Shown: in pieces, positions 27,601 to 36,548 of the stretch
How positions within the stretch are numbered: position 1 is the first letter of the stretch
Layout: every line of letters begins with the position of its first letter
NCBI GenBank assembly: GCA_030849075.1
Contig: JASAOO010003353.1
Coordinates: 1 to 45,918, forward strand
Length of the DNA stretch: 45,918 nucleotides
Source: Zelonia costaricensis
Taxonomy: Eukaryota > Euglenozoa > Kinetoplastea > Trypanosomatida > Trypanosomatidae
Direction: 5' to 3'
Program-made: the position numbers and the translations under genes
The notes under the pieces: model-generated
The model's input: only the letters and a program-made list of their open reading frames with translations
Told to the model about the DNA's origin: nothing
Databases searched by the model: none

Positions 27601-30600
27601 CGTAGCCCGGCAGACTCACCGGCACCAGCATGCGGTGTCGAGGACTCCACGCGCTCCTCCAGCAGTATCGAGACCACGCTGCGGGAGGCAATGCGGCTTA
27701 GCTGCCGCACAACGACCAGCACCTCCTCCGCAGTGAAGACGGCCTCTCCGCTGCCGACCTGCGACGGCGCCCGGGCGAGGACGATGCGGGAGAGGGTGGC
27801 CCACACCTCGGGCAGCAGCACCGGCGCCGGTGCGAGGCCGAGGTCGGCCCCTGTCAAGACGCGCCACCAGCGCAGCAGCGCGGCGTCCATGCTGGGCGGC
27901 AGCGCAGCGGACGGTGGCGTCGTCGTCGCCGCTGCCGCTGCCGCAGCTGCGGCTGTGTTAGAGACGGGCTCCAGCGAGCCCACCGTGGGCCGCGGAGGTG
28001 CGACCCCAGCCGCTGCTTCTGCGGTGGCCACCGCCGGCTGCTGCACGGCGGGCGAGAGCGCTGGTGCCTGCACAGATTCAACCAGCGCCGTCATGTGGCT
28101 CCACGCTGCGACCTCCTCCCGCAGCACTGGCGTCCAGATGCACGTCTGTGCCGCGGTGGCGAGCTCTACTAGCGTCGCCCACTCAGCGGCGTTGAGGGAG
28201 GCGCCACCGGCCTCGCCACCGTCGCGCGGCGCCGCCTCCGTGAGAGGCACCCCCTCGGCGCCACCGCCTACCGGCGCCTCTGCCGCCGCCGTCGCCGTTG
28301 CCACCACCACCGCGGCGCTCGGTTTGACTTTGAAGCGGGTCAGCAGCAGCTCGCCCGCCGCGGCACCCTCGCCCAGCTGCGTCCATACCGTCAAGAGGTC
28401 CCTCACGCTCTGCGCGAATGCCTCTGCAACGCCGGCCTGACGCAGTACCGCCAGCACACGCGTCGCCTCGGAGTCTGCACCGGCGCTGAGGCGCAGCTCG
28501 GCTTGCCGCCTCGCCTCTGGCGCCGTCACCAGCAGCCACGCGCACACGGCCCCCAACTCTGCCACACGCCCCACGTGCTTCTCCCGCGTCGACTCGTCGG
28601 CCCGCCCCTTGGAACGCGCCTTCAGACTGAGCGCCGACGTGGAGCTGGGCAGGTGCCGAAGGCGTTTGTGCACTCGAAACCACAGTATCCACCACAGCAC
28701 CGGCAAGGCGCACTCGCGGAGCAGAGACAGAATTGGGGCAACGGCGCGCCACGCTCTCACTGCAGACGGCGGCACAAACGCGGCGGTGCCCGGCTCGTCG
28801 GGTACGATGCCGCTGCTGCCGCTGCGGCTGTCGTGCACACCAGCGGGCTTCCCGTGTTGCACCGGCAGCGGAGGCATGGCCTGTAGTACGGAGTCAACAG
28901 GACGGATCACAGAGCGCAGTATGACGTCCACCAGCCCCATCTGCCGCCTTGAAGGGGACTCCCAGGTCAAGAGATCAAGGGGCTGCATCAGGGGGGCAAG
29001 AAAGCGCAAGAGAAGGTGCGATGTGGCATACGGGTCGGTCGAGTGCTGCTGCACCAGGGTGCGCAGTGTGCCAGCGGGAAGCTCGTCGCCGTCGTCCGCA
29101 GCAGAGCCGCGTGCTGCCACACCATGTGTGTGGTTCCGCGCCAGTCGCGCCTGGAAGGAGCCGTCAAGCATCTCGGCGCTCGCCGCCACGGCGTCCAGGT
29201 TGAGCGAGCACTGTGAACTCGGCAACCCCAGGCGAACGGACTGCAGCGACCTCGTCAGCACGCCGTTCAGAGCCACCGTCACGGCGGCCAAGGCGGCGAA
29301 CACGAGCTGGGCCAGCTTATGCACGAAGAACTGCTGGGCATAGGTGGAGCTCAGGATGAGCACAACGTCATGCCACCGCGGCAGCTGGTCAGGGCGCCGC
29401 TGCTCCGCTAGCGGTGTGGCCGTCAGAGCCACCTCCTCCGGGCTTCCGGGGGGGTTGCCCCACGCTGGAAGCGCCAAGACACGCCGCACAACACGTGCCT
29501 TCACATCCAGCACCGTCGGCTTCCCCAGGTCGCATAAGGCCCGCACATGCTGCATTGTCTCGTTCAGCCCGTCCACCGTCAGCGTGAACAGCACCAAGTC
29601 AGCGCCGCCGCGGGGACGGACCTCCTGCAGTGCCGTCTCTACCGACAGCAGCGCACGCCACGCGGCGGGCACGCAAGGGCAGCCTCCTGTGTCGCCCCTC
29701 GTCCCCTTCCCCCTTTCTTCTTCTTCCAACTCTTGCCGCTGCCGTAGCCACGGCTCCATCAGGCTGGTGAGGAGCTCGTGCTGCATCTTGGACGAAAGGA
29801 CGGGGAAGTAGAAGACGAGCACGCGCAGCAGCAGACCAATCCACGCGTCCAGCACCGCGACGTCGCAGCTCGGCACGGCACCGCGATCGCTGCGTTCGAG
29901 TGCCGCTGCCTCGTCAAGTCCACTGCTGGGCACGGCGGGGCGCACCGCGTCGACTGGGGAGATGGAGCGCAGGTACTGCTGCGCCGCCACACGCAGCTCC
30001 GCCGCGGCGCGGGTGGCGGCGAAGGCCGTGAAGTCCAGTCTCTCCACGCGCGCCCCTGCGAACGCGTGCTGTGCGACGTGGCAAACACGCGCGTACGTGC
30101 CAGCCGGCGCGGTCGTCTCCGACGCAGCACCGCGGCTCTTGTCCGCCCTCGCAACGCGGGCCGCGTCGGCCCGGAACTGCCGCGCGAGGCGAGTACGCTT
30201 GACAAGTGATAAAGTAGCCAGCAGGTTGGCCAGGTACCGCAGCAGCCCCCGCACGTCGCCGTCTACTGCGTGGCCAGGACGCGTCGTGTGCACCTCCTTC
30301 GCACTCCCAGACGCGTCAGAGGCTCTGTCGGCTTTGCGAAACCGTGACGACGAAGGCGCCGCTGCGCGGGTTGCTGAGCCTCGACCATTGCCGGCGTCGC
30401 CATCGCACCGTCCCTCGCCGCGGCCCGTGAAGTGCGCCAGCAGTACACCCTGCAGGCGACTCTGCGTGCGCTGCCAGCGCTCCGTCGCAGCCGCAGCGGC
30501 CGTCGCTGCCGTCGCCGGATTCTCTTGAGTGCTTGCCGTACCGCAGGCAGCGTCATCGCGGGCGCAGCACTGGCGACCCCACGCGTGGTACCAGAGATCC

Positions 30601-32459
30601 CTCACCGATCTCGCGCCCTCCACGGCGTGCAAGGCGCCTGACGACGTCGCTGCTTCTGTACCTTGCGCAGCCTCCCCGGCGGGCCTTCCACCGGCCATGT
30701 CGGACACAACGGCGACCGCGACGGCGCGCTGCTGCAGGCTCTCGAGGCAGCCGCCGATCTCGTGCATGCTGAGCGGTGGGAGGGCAATCACCTGGTCCAG
30801 CCACCGCACAGCGGCGGGACTCACCTCCAGCACCGCGAGCGTCGCTGGCGGCACCGACGCGGGCGATGATGACGATGTGAGGTTGAGGCGCACAGGGCTC
30901 TGGCCGGCCGTAGCAACCGCAGCGGGCTGGGTGGCATCCGGCGTGTCGTGGCTCATGGCGTCGGCCACGTCCTCCAGCACCCGGTTGTGGGCGAGGGCCT
31001 CGGCGCACAGCCGCTCCAACGCAGTGGCCACCTTCTCATCGCACTGCATTGTTGTGTAATTGGAGGCAAAGGTGGGGTGCATCGCGAGCAGCCGCCGCAG
31101 TGCCGCGTCGCTCTGCGCGCCGCCACCGCCGGGAGCTGCCTCGAGCACGGATGGCATCGAGGATGACCGCGGTGCAGCGGCACTCGTCTTCGCTCCAATG
31201 CCGCGGCTTGAGGTGCGTGCATCGTTGGCAGAGAGAGTTGCGCCAGTGGGCATGGCCTCTGGCGCAGACGACGCGGCCGTAGCTGCGCCCTGCTGCTGCT
31301 GGTGGTGTTCCCGGTGGGGCTGATCAGCGTCCGGCTTCGTGCCCTCGTGTTGGGGCCTTCGCCCTGCGCTTCGGGACTGCGCTGACTCGCCGCGCCAGGT
31401 CGTTTGCACACCGCCAGAGGTTGCACGTGCGTCGGAGCTGCGACGGCGCCTGTGGCGGTAGTCGTTGCTGTTGCGCTGCCCCGTCTCTGCGCCGTCGCCC
31501 CCTCCGCCGCCGTCGCGGCCGGACTCAGCAGAGCGAAAAGCGATCTGCGACGTGCCGCGCACATCATTCCTCGAGGTGCGCTGCGGTCCAGAACCCGGTT
31601 GTGAAGAGGGCGAGAGCTGTGGCCTGCTCGAGGCGTTGCTGCGCTGGGGTGGAGCCGCACTCTTGCCTCGGCTTCCCCGTCGAGCCGACGCAATCTCCTC
31701 CTTCTCCCGCGACCATGGCGAGCCCGTCGTGACGACAGAGACCCGGCTGTAGGCGACCGCCTCCTCGCCGCTGGTGAGGTCGTTGAGGTCGAGCAGTGAG
31801 TGCGGCGCCGCCCCTGCGCCGGGCGTGAACGGAGGGGGCGGCGGAGCGGCCGTGCCGTAGGGCCGGCACAGCGCCGGCAGCTCCACGCGCGGGCTGGCGC
31901 GCCACGAGACGAGGAGAGTACACGGGCGCGGCAGCGGAGCCCGTTGCCGCGCAGCGGTGGCAGATGCAGGAGCGCTGGCGNAGGCGGCCGCCGCGACGCA
32001 GCCGTGCGGCTGAGCCCCGCAGAGGCGCCGCCAGAGCGGGCACCGGTCGGCACGGAACGTCCGAGTGGGGGGTGGGAGGGTGAGGGCTACGGGTGACAGC
32101 GGCGGCACGAGGCCCTTGCGGCCACACAACAGGAGAAGCAGAAGCACCGATGGCGGTGGTGACAAGGGCGAGATGCAGCTTGCCAGGGGCCCTGTCGCGA
32201 GTGCCGGTGCGTCAGTGTTAAGTCCAGCGACGCCGGTCGTGACGCGGTGCCGCCCCGTGCCTTGCTCCGTCTGACGCTGCGTCACGTGCATCGGTGTGCC
32301 GCGGTAGGCGCCTGCCACGGCACAGGACGATGACGGCGACCGCGGAAACGCTGCCAGTGGTGTCGTGCGGGTGCACTGCGCACGGTCTGGGTACGGCGGC
32401 ACGCTGGCCACCGCGGCATCGGTAGCCAAGGCGTGCGCTGCGGCCGGCGATGTCGGCAT
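24615..32459 (-). CDS. Very large trypanosomatid protein of unknown function
   Basis: A 2,614-residue protein I do not recognise. The start is the first in-frame ATG, 28 nt past a good splice acceptor; the frame extends upstream only from a GTG beyond that acceptor. The first ~470 residues are low complexity, with a leucine-rich hydrophobic stretch near residue 105, several Cys/Arg-rich segments, then Arg/Ser/Gly/Gln-rich disorder. From about residue 480 the protein alternates predicted helical blocks rich in Leu, Ala and Arg with disordered Ala/Thr/Ser linkers, to the end. No kinase, ATPase, RNA-binding, zinc or membrane domain is visible. This pattern suits a large helical-repeat scaffold or an organellar assembly factor (inference only). 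The window's only ambiguous base falls in codon 160 (T-N-C), which cannot be a stop. The gene otherwise appears intact, so purifying selection is likely. Confidence 0.85.
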   Translation of the reverse strand: MPTSPAAAHALATDAAVASVPPYPDRAQCTRTTPLAAFPRSPSSSCAVAGAYRGTPMHVTQRQTEQGTGRHRVTTGVAGLNTDAPALATGPLASCISPLSPPPSVLLLLLLCGRKGLVPPLSPVALTLPPPTRTFRADRCPLWRRLCGAQPHGCVAAAAXASAPASATAARQRAPLPRPCTLLVSWRASPRVELPALCRPYGTAAPPPPPFTPGAGAAPHSLLDLNDLTSGEEAVAYSRVSVVTTGSPWSREKEEIASARRGSRGKSAAPPQRSNASSRPQLSPSSQPGSGPQRTSRNDVRGTSQIAFRSAESGRDGGGGGDGAETGQRNSNDYRHRRRRSSDARATSGGVQTTWRGESAQSRSAGRRPQHEGTKPDADQPHREHHQQQQGAATAASSAPEAMPTGATLSANDARTSSRGIGAKTSAAAPRSSSMPSVLEAAPGGGGAQSDAALRRLLAMHPTFASNYTTMQCDEKVATALERLCAEALAHNRVLEDVADAMSHDTPDATQPAAVATAGQSPVRLNLTSSSSPASVPPATLAVLEVSPAAVRWLDQVIALPPLSMHEIGGCLESLQQRAVAVAVVSDMAGGRPAGEAAQGTEAATSSGALHAVEGARSVRDLWYHAWGRQCCARDDAACGTASTQENPATAATAAAAATERWQRTQSRLQGVLLAHFTGRGEGRCDGDAGNGRGSATRAAAPSSSRFRKADRASDASGSAKEVHTTRPGHAVDGDVRGLLRYLANLLATLSLVKRTRLARQFRADAARVARADKSRGAASETTAPAGTYARVCHVAQHAFAGARVERLDFTAFAATRAAAELRVAAQQYLRSISPVDAVRPAVPSSGLDEAAALERSDRGAVPSCDVAVLDAWIGLLLRVLVFYFPVLSSKMQHELLTSLMEPWLRQRQELEEEERGKGTRGDTGGCPCVPAAWRALLSVETALQEVRPRGGADLVLFTLTVDGLNETMQHVRALCDLGKPTVLDVKARVVRRVLALPAWGNPPGSPEEVALTATPLAEQRRPDQLPRWHDVVLILSSTYAQQFFVHKLAQLVFAALAAVTVALNGVLTRSLQSVRLGLPSSQCSLNLDAVAASAEMLDGSFQARLARNHTHGVAARGSAADDGDELPAGTLRTLVQQHSTDPYATSHLLLRFLAPLMQPLDLLTWESPSRRQMGLVDVILRSVIRPVDSVLQAMPPLPVQHGKPAGVHDSRSGSSGIVPDEPGTAAFVPPSAVRAWRAVAPILSLLRECALPVLWWILWFRVHKRLRHLPSSTSALSLKARSKGRADESTREKHVGRVAELGAVCAWLLVTAPEARRQAELRLSAGADSEATRVLAVLRQAGVAEAFAQSVRDLLTVWTQLGEGAAAGELLLTRFKVKPSAAVVVATATAAAEAPVGGGAEGVPLTEAAPRDGGEAGGASLNAAEWATLVELATAAQTCIWTPVLREEVAAWSHMTALVESVQAPALSPAVQQPAVATAEAAAGVAPPRPTVGSLEPVSNTAAAAAAAAATTTPPSAALPPSMDAALLRWWRVLTGADLGLAPAPVLLPEVWATLSRIVLARAPSQVGSGEAVFTAEEVLVVVRQLSRIASRSVVSILLEERVESSTPHAGAGESAGLRGAGRRTASTSDGSPIMESLRRVALHAEPPAAAAAAAGGAASSAAASATGTGGSGSGAQTEHAEERRTCAELADRVEAALLGSLTVHLPTLPAMTVIEAALLRLCSLSTVAGLLLRHTREDRDKGTAVAAATSSAELSRSTTNAPTGPAAAHAQTTSRPTDTAPVRQLSGTLRDAPAAWLRALHDAVAANPHACHSASAFAHTFYRLLGQPWARGGPNALRAASSQASSAAALYEFVTQLHASCAEAVMAQYAGSTTAGAGAATAAAAVLADAEAERTALAGAVHASGLVVAATPAPPHDQAEACDGAASSALASPSSAAAGGESRDAATVLSLTTPREEHGRHYVHVRVLAAELHRRLLLVSSVERHDALDDVWALYASLLKAAEALLAHADMGNVVDALQLVALVSKRLPLPQARAESGSRRVATGAEVQEAGDAASERGFGAASAQATPAAAVHDGDDPQRTAAPVGSPPPSLAAVDVTVAALQLHDRFRRFVQRVMPHVDGLVVEQAKREAPRLFTVALLASTKSAVDGVLARDGGAEAATAAAPRTGSAASTSLFPTERRTVPQHALWQRVPLATLLQRATHERLGSWLDAQLLWSLFATAPEVSTALPPTAWQLRDYHMQLPWSGVDTAFKAIAVVAAESQHRGEADVLRRDGDGATLLSCVASAGSSAVGGGREARVQGTERARRMGGAASLAVPASMAAGPASVRVGELRPPTGDAGHRPTVPVFRSSAALHATRAPPSVLRQVWSAFAKRLLQDECDPALGDAAIWVAALYSGAVTGCAGTQLFARVLASLVFGVNAATGAPRVDGLDVAGWTVLLQACAAPAGQRRHRPAHQSLLEDPFLQFVDRTTTHALEAAAAARTGEGALAVSGPERCVFLEAIPLLFLADATAWIRVRRCVEAWVAALDAHHSVRASASSSTDACRREWAAQWQRSFNWAVRSGGHGSLVFADSWRDASAATERAAAVEWMQAELAPLVEVGDGSHSASR

Positions 32460-32487
32460 TGGTTCAGTGAAAAAAGGAAGCCGGCCC

Positions 32488-32532
32488 CTGGTGTGCGACA
32501 CGCACAGGGCAAAGAGGGGGGTGGAGACGAGG
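32488..32532 (-). promoter_or_regulatory. Predicted trans-splice acceptor of the 2,614-residue gene
   Basis: A sense tract rich in C and T (about 32510-32532) runs to the first AG at 32489-32488, giving a 28-nt leader. It decides the start, since the upstream GTG would be spliced off. Confidence 0.6.
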
Positions 32533-34054
32533 CCCACGTCTACGTCTATAAGTTTATAAGAGAAGCGTCGCGCACGTCAGCTCTTATCGAATACGTGATC
32601 GAGAGCGTCCGCAAAGATAGTAGTACTGTGGGCGGAGCGTGTGCACGCCAGGGGCCGCGCAGAGAGAAGCTGGGTCGCAGACCTGAGGGGAGCGAGTTAA
32701 CGGTGGTGTCCGCCCTTGTGACTCGATTCCCTGAGCAGGAGCCGCCGCCTGCCGTGTGCGGCTGGCAACGACCGGGGAATACGGAGGAAGGAGGGGTTCA
32801 GAGATGACGCACGCGGCGCTTTGACGTTTTCGTTCTCGTTAGATACACTTATGGAGGAAGACGCCCTAGCGTGGACACGCACCGCACGTGAGTGTGCGTG
32901 TTACGGTCGCTCGGTGATGCGACGTGAAGAAGACGTGACAGCGCGGTGCCGCAAGGCGCGCGCCCCCGCCCTCGTCTGTCGCTTCACGCACGCACGGGTC
33001 GGCTTCTGAAGCTAACAACAACAAGAGCGACAGCAACACAATCTTCCCCCTTCTATGCGCACGGGTGCCTTCTGACTGGAAAACACAAAAACAAGAAAGG
33101 TGGAGTGGAGTACTTAAGCAACCGTGTGGTACCTAGATTAGGGAGAGGCGCGCCACTGTGGCGGCTCGGCGGCAACGACGTCGCGGAGACCGAGGGGCGG
33201 GAGGGGCCTGCACTGTGGCCGCCTGTCGACTGCAGCAGCGCTTTGTGGGCTCTTGTGTGTGCGTTCACCATGTGGTTGCACGAGTGTGAAGGGCGCAGAG
33301 AGAAAGAGACAGGTGGGTGGCGGTCGAGTGAACGGTAGTGGCGTGCGTAAGCGTGTGTACATGCAAGGCGGGCAGGCGTAGCGGCAGAGGATGTGAAGGG
33401 CAACGCAGAGTCGCCGTAGTAGCAGCACACTGAGCTGACATGCTCGCAGTGTGACGAGTGGGGAGGAGGGAGGGGGACGCCGTTGCAGTCCTTCGTCAGA
33501 GTCCTGGATAGTGGGAACACTATTGATGGAGCTGCGAAGAAGGGGGGGAGCGGGCGTAGCAGTCGTGCGGCGGTGACGTCCGTACGAGGAGATGTCAACA
33601 GCGCAGCGCCGCCTTCGTCTGCCCGCTTCGGCCCCCCTCCGGAACCTTCGGTCCCCCCCCCCCACTCCTCACTCCCCATCCGTATCCGAACCTGCCAGGG
33701 GGGGGGGCATCAGGACGAGCACTACTGACCACACACAAGGATACACATACAGACGCGCAGCTCTACGCTTCGTATTGTTGTTGCTTCTCATCAAGAATTG
33801 TGGTTTTTTTGTTCTGACAGCTTAGTAAAACTCTCACGCTGTGTTTTTTGGGGGGTGTATGAACGTGTGTGTGGACTCGTGGCTGTGCAGTGGAGTCGGC
33901 GAGCGCGCCGCGTGCACGATGCCGGAGAACGCGCCTCTCTCTCTTTCACGCCGCTGCGCGTCGGGGTCCTCGCAGGTGCCACAGAATCCTGTGTCGTGTT
34001 TAGGGTGCTCCTCGCACAAGCAGGGGTCCTGAAGAGCAGTCTATGCGACCACAA

Positions 34055-34066
34055 ACACACACACAC
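34055..34066. repeat. (CA)n short array
   Basis: CA on the plus strand, UG in the transcript, about 340 nt past the stop of the small mitochondrial gene. Confidence 0.75.
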
Positions 34067-34408
34067 GCATACACACCCACATCAACTCCTCCAATCCTCC
34101 TCCCGACCGCCTCAACCGGCCTAACCGCAGCGCAGCGCCTGTCCACGAGTCTGAAGACGCCTCCTTTCTTCAAACCAACAGACACGTCATCGCGCCTTTA
34201 CATGTTCGACACGCTGCCCAGCACACGCGACACACGCCACACGTCGGCCGAGTCGAGTGATCCCTCGATGGCGCATGGAGCAGCTTCGCGGCAGCCACAA
34301 ACAGACCCTGGGGGCACCGCAAGCTCCCTCACCGGCATTGGCACCACCTGGGTTCGGCATCCGCTTACGCGCCCCTAAAAAAGGGTTGCCCCACCCTCCC
34401 CGTCTTCT

Positions 34409-34885
34409 TCACAGTGGCCCGTCCTTTCCCTTTGCCCAGAACTTCGCGAAGTACGCCCACGCGTTCAGCAGCAGCGAGACGGCCTTGCCCTCGGCGTTGT
34501 TGATCTGGTCCTCCGTGAGGGAGTTCAAGGTCTGCCACGCCTCCTGCTCCACGCCCTTCTTGTCCGTCCCCGCCCCACCCGTCTGATGCACCTTCTTCAG
34601 TTTGTTCGCTCGTATGGCCACCTCGAGCGCGCTCTCGTTAGTCGAGGAGGCACCCGCGGCCGCCTGCTGCTGCTGCTGCTGCTGCCCGCTTGACGCAGAC
34701 GCCTCGTCGCGGCACAGACGCGTTTGCGCCACGTAAAAGCGACGCGCGTGCGTGGGGGCGGCAGACACCAGCTGGGCCGACACCCCCAGCCGCGACGTGG
34801 TCGCGCCGATGCACGGGAGCAGACACACGGGGCGGCGCAAGGCACCGGCGCGGCTGCACAGTGCCGTGGACGTCTTGCGCAGCAT
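34409..34885 (-). CDS. Small, probably mitochondrial protein of unknown function
   Basis: A 158-residue protein. The N-terminus has the properties of a mitochondrial presequence: basic and hydroxylated, no acidic residues in the first ~55, with RRFYV near residues 48-52 as a plausible cleavage region. A short polyglutamine/alanine stretch (about 68-77) follows. The C-terminal ~90 residues are ordinary folded-protein sequence, with a hydrophobic segment SLLLNAWAYFAKFW near residue 140 that could be a membrane or membrane-surface helix, and a charged end. Size and layout resemble nuclear-encoded subunits of kinetoplastid respiratory complexes or ATP synthase, but I cannot assign one. The start is an ATG just 11-19 nt past a strong splice acceptor, which supports it as a real gene. 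The predicted protein is intact. Confidence 0.78.
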   Translation of the reverse strand: MLRKTSTALCSRAGALRRPVCLLPCIGATTSRLGVSAQLVSAAPTHARRFYVAQTRLCRDEASASSGQQQQQQQAAAGASSTNESALEVAIRANKLKKVHQTGGAGTDKKGVEQEAWQTLNSLTEDQINNAEGKAVSLLLNAWAYFAKFWAKGKDGPL

Positions 34886-34896
34886 GCCTTTCGAGT

Positions 34897-34933
34897 CTGT
34901 AAAGGCTAAGAAGAGGAGAGGGCGGGAAACGGG
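34897..34933 (-). promoter_or_regulatory. Predicted trans-splice acceptor of the small mitochondrial gene
   Basis: A strong sense CT tract is followed by AG at 34906-34905 and another at 34898-34897, giving leaders of 19 or 11 nt. Confidence 0.6.
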
Positions 34934-35166
34934 ATCGATCGTGCCACGGGGGTTGCGGCGGGATGTCGCCTCTGTGGCGAGAGCGTTGATGGAAGTGGTG
35001 TTTGGGGTTGGTGCGTCTTCTGCGCGTCGTGCACACGGTGTCGAGCCTGTGCGGTGCGGGGAGGGGGGGAACGGAGCGAAAGACGACGGAGGACAGGAGA
35101 AGCAAATGTGTGCTTTGGTGCAGCCCTACAATCCGCTACAGCAGGCGTGGGCAATATGTGTGCGAG

Positions 35167-35167
<1 letters not shown>

Positions 35168-35199
<32 letters not shown>
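35168..35199. repeat. (TG)n microsatellite
   Basis: Sixteen TG units on the plus strand, CA in the transcript, about 280 nt upstream of the next start codon. It is one of the two longest pure dinucleotide arrays in the window. Confidence 0.93.
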
Positions 35200-35200
<1 letters not shown>

Positions 35201-36548
35201 ACGTGTGCAGCTCGAAAGAGGTGAAGTGTGTGAAGCGCGGAGCGGGAAAAAGAGAATGCGAGACAGAAGGGTAGCAGCAGAGAGGCAGAAGAGGCAGGGG
35301 GGGGGCACATGCAGCAGATCGCTGGTCAGCACGGAAGCGTTCAGAGGCTTTCCGCATTGCGGGCCTAGCGGAGGATAAACGGCATAGAGATATTCGTGCG
35401 GCATCGAGTGAGGCGACCGAAGCCATCGGCGTCGCAGCCGGTGCGCCTGTTCCCATCACCGCTCATCGCAGCTGCCGCGGATTGGCTGCAGCCGTCTGCT
35501 TCGTTGCCCTCACGGGCCCCCAGTGCGGTCATCGTGTGTGTCTGTGTTTCGGTTATCAGCGCAGGGCCACTGCGCAGGAAATGCCCGACTCTCCACCGGT
35601 ACCGCCTTCGCTCTCCGCTGCGCTCTAGCGTCGCCTGCAGGAGAAGGTTGCAGGAAGCACAAGAGGAGCAAACGCACAGCTCCCTCGTTCGCTCTCGTTC
35701 TCTTTCGTTGAAAGCAAGTTCACGTCAAACGGACACACAAAACTCAACCTGCGGCGCATTCCCGAGCATTCAACACGTACACAGCAAAAAAAAAGAAAAA
35801 CAAACGCAAGTGAGGTCGAAGAAGGAAAAAGCGAGAAGAGAAACGTGTCGCACGCGCGCGAACAGTCGGCATCAGCCGGCGCCTGCCACGGTGCGGTTGA
35901 TGAGTGCGGCGGCGACAGCACTGCGCGAGCAATCAGCGCGGTGCACCTCGATCCTCGATCAAGCAACACACAAAGACGCACCGGCATAAGATGGCGTCTT
36001 TGTGTGACGCCTGAGAGTGAGAGAGAGCCTCGCGCGTGCGCAGACAGCTCAGCAACGAACAGCGTCAAGCACTGGAACACGCAAGAACCACAAAGCAAAC
36101 AAGAGGGGATCAAAATGGGGAGAAGCGCAAGCCACTCATGTCCTCAAGCTGATAATAGTCCGATCGAGCCTGGCATCCGCACGAGTCACGATCAATCTTC
36201 GCCCACGGAGCCAGCATCGTCGCGGTTTTTTTTCTTCTCATGTTCTTCTCACCTTTCTTTCCCATTCTATGAACTCTTTCTTCTTCTCTGCGATTCTTTT
36301 GCGCGAGGGGCCCGGTGAGCTCCCATGACCGGCGGAGAACCAGTCGACACCGTTTCCCGCCCACCCGATTCGCCCGGAGCCTCTGCACGCGTGTGCGTCG
36401 TGCTCTTCCCGCTGCATGGGGCATCGAGACGTTCATGTGGAGAGAGAGAGAGCGTGTTAAAGGAAGGGCGGAGCAGCGTGGTGAAGCACCTTCGTGCAGG
36501 CGCGGGCACATCACGCACCTCCCTTCCATGCTGACGCGGCACGTGCCC

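Larger units (their letters stand above)
32460..34408. other. Spacer between the small mitochondrial protein and the 2,614-residue gene
   Basis: No gene was found in 1.95 kb. In sense order it has a short UG array (34055-34066), a T-rich plus-strand stretch near 33800-33850, a G9 run and a C-run about 40 bp apart (33651-33708), mixed-composition sequence, and the acceptor of the large gene. No further features are recognised. Confidence 0.6.
34886..36548. other. RPA1 to small mitochondrial gene spacer
   Basis: No gene was found in 1.66 kb. It contains a long TG array at 35168-35199, a possible hairpin GCGCAG/CTGCGC at 35559-35575, an A-rich stretch near 35785-35800, T-rich plus-strand sequence at 36224-36300, and the acceptor of the downstream gene. 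Confidence 0.6.
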
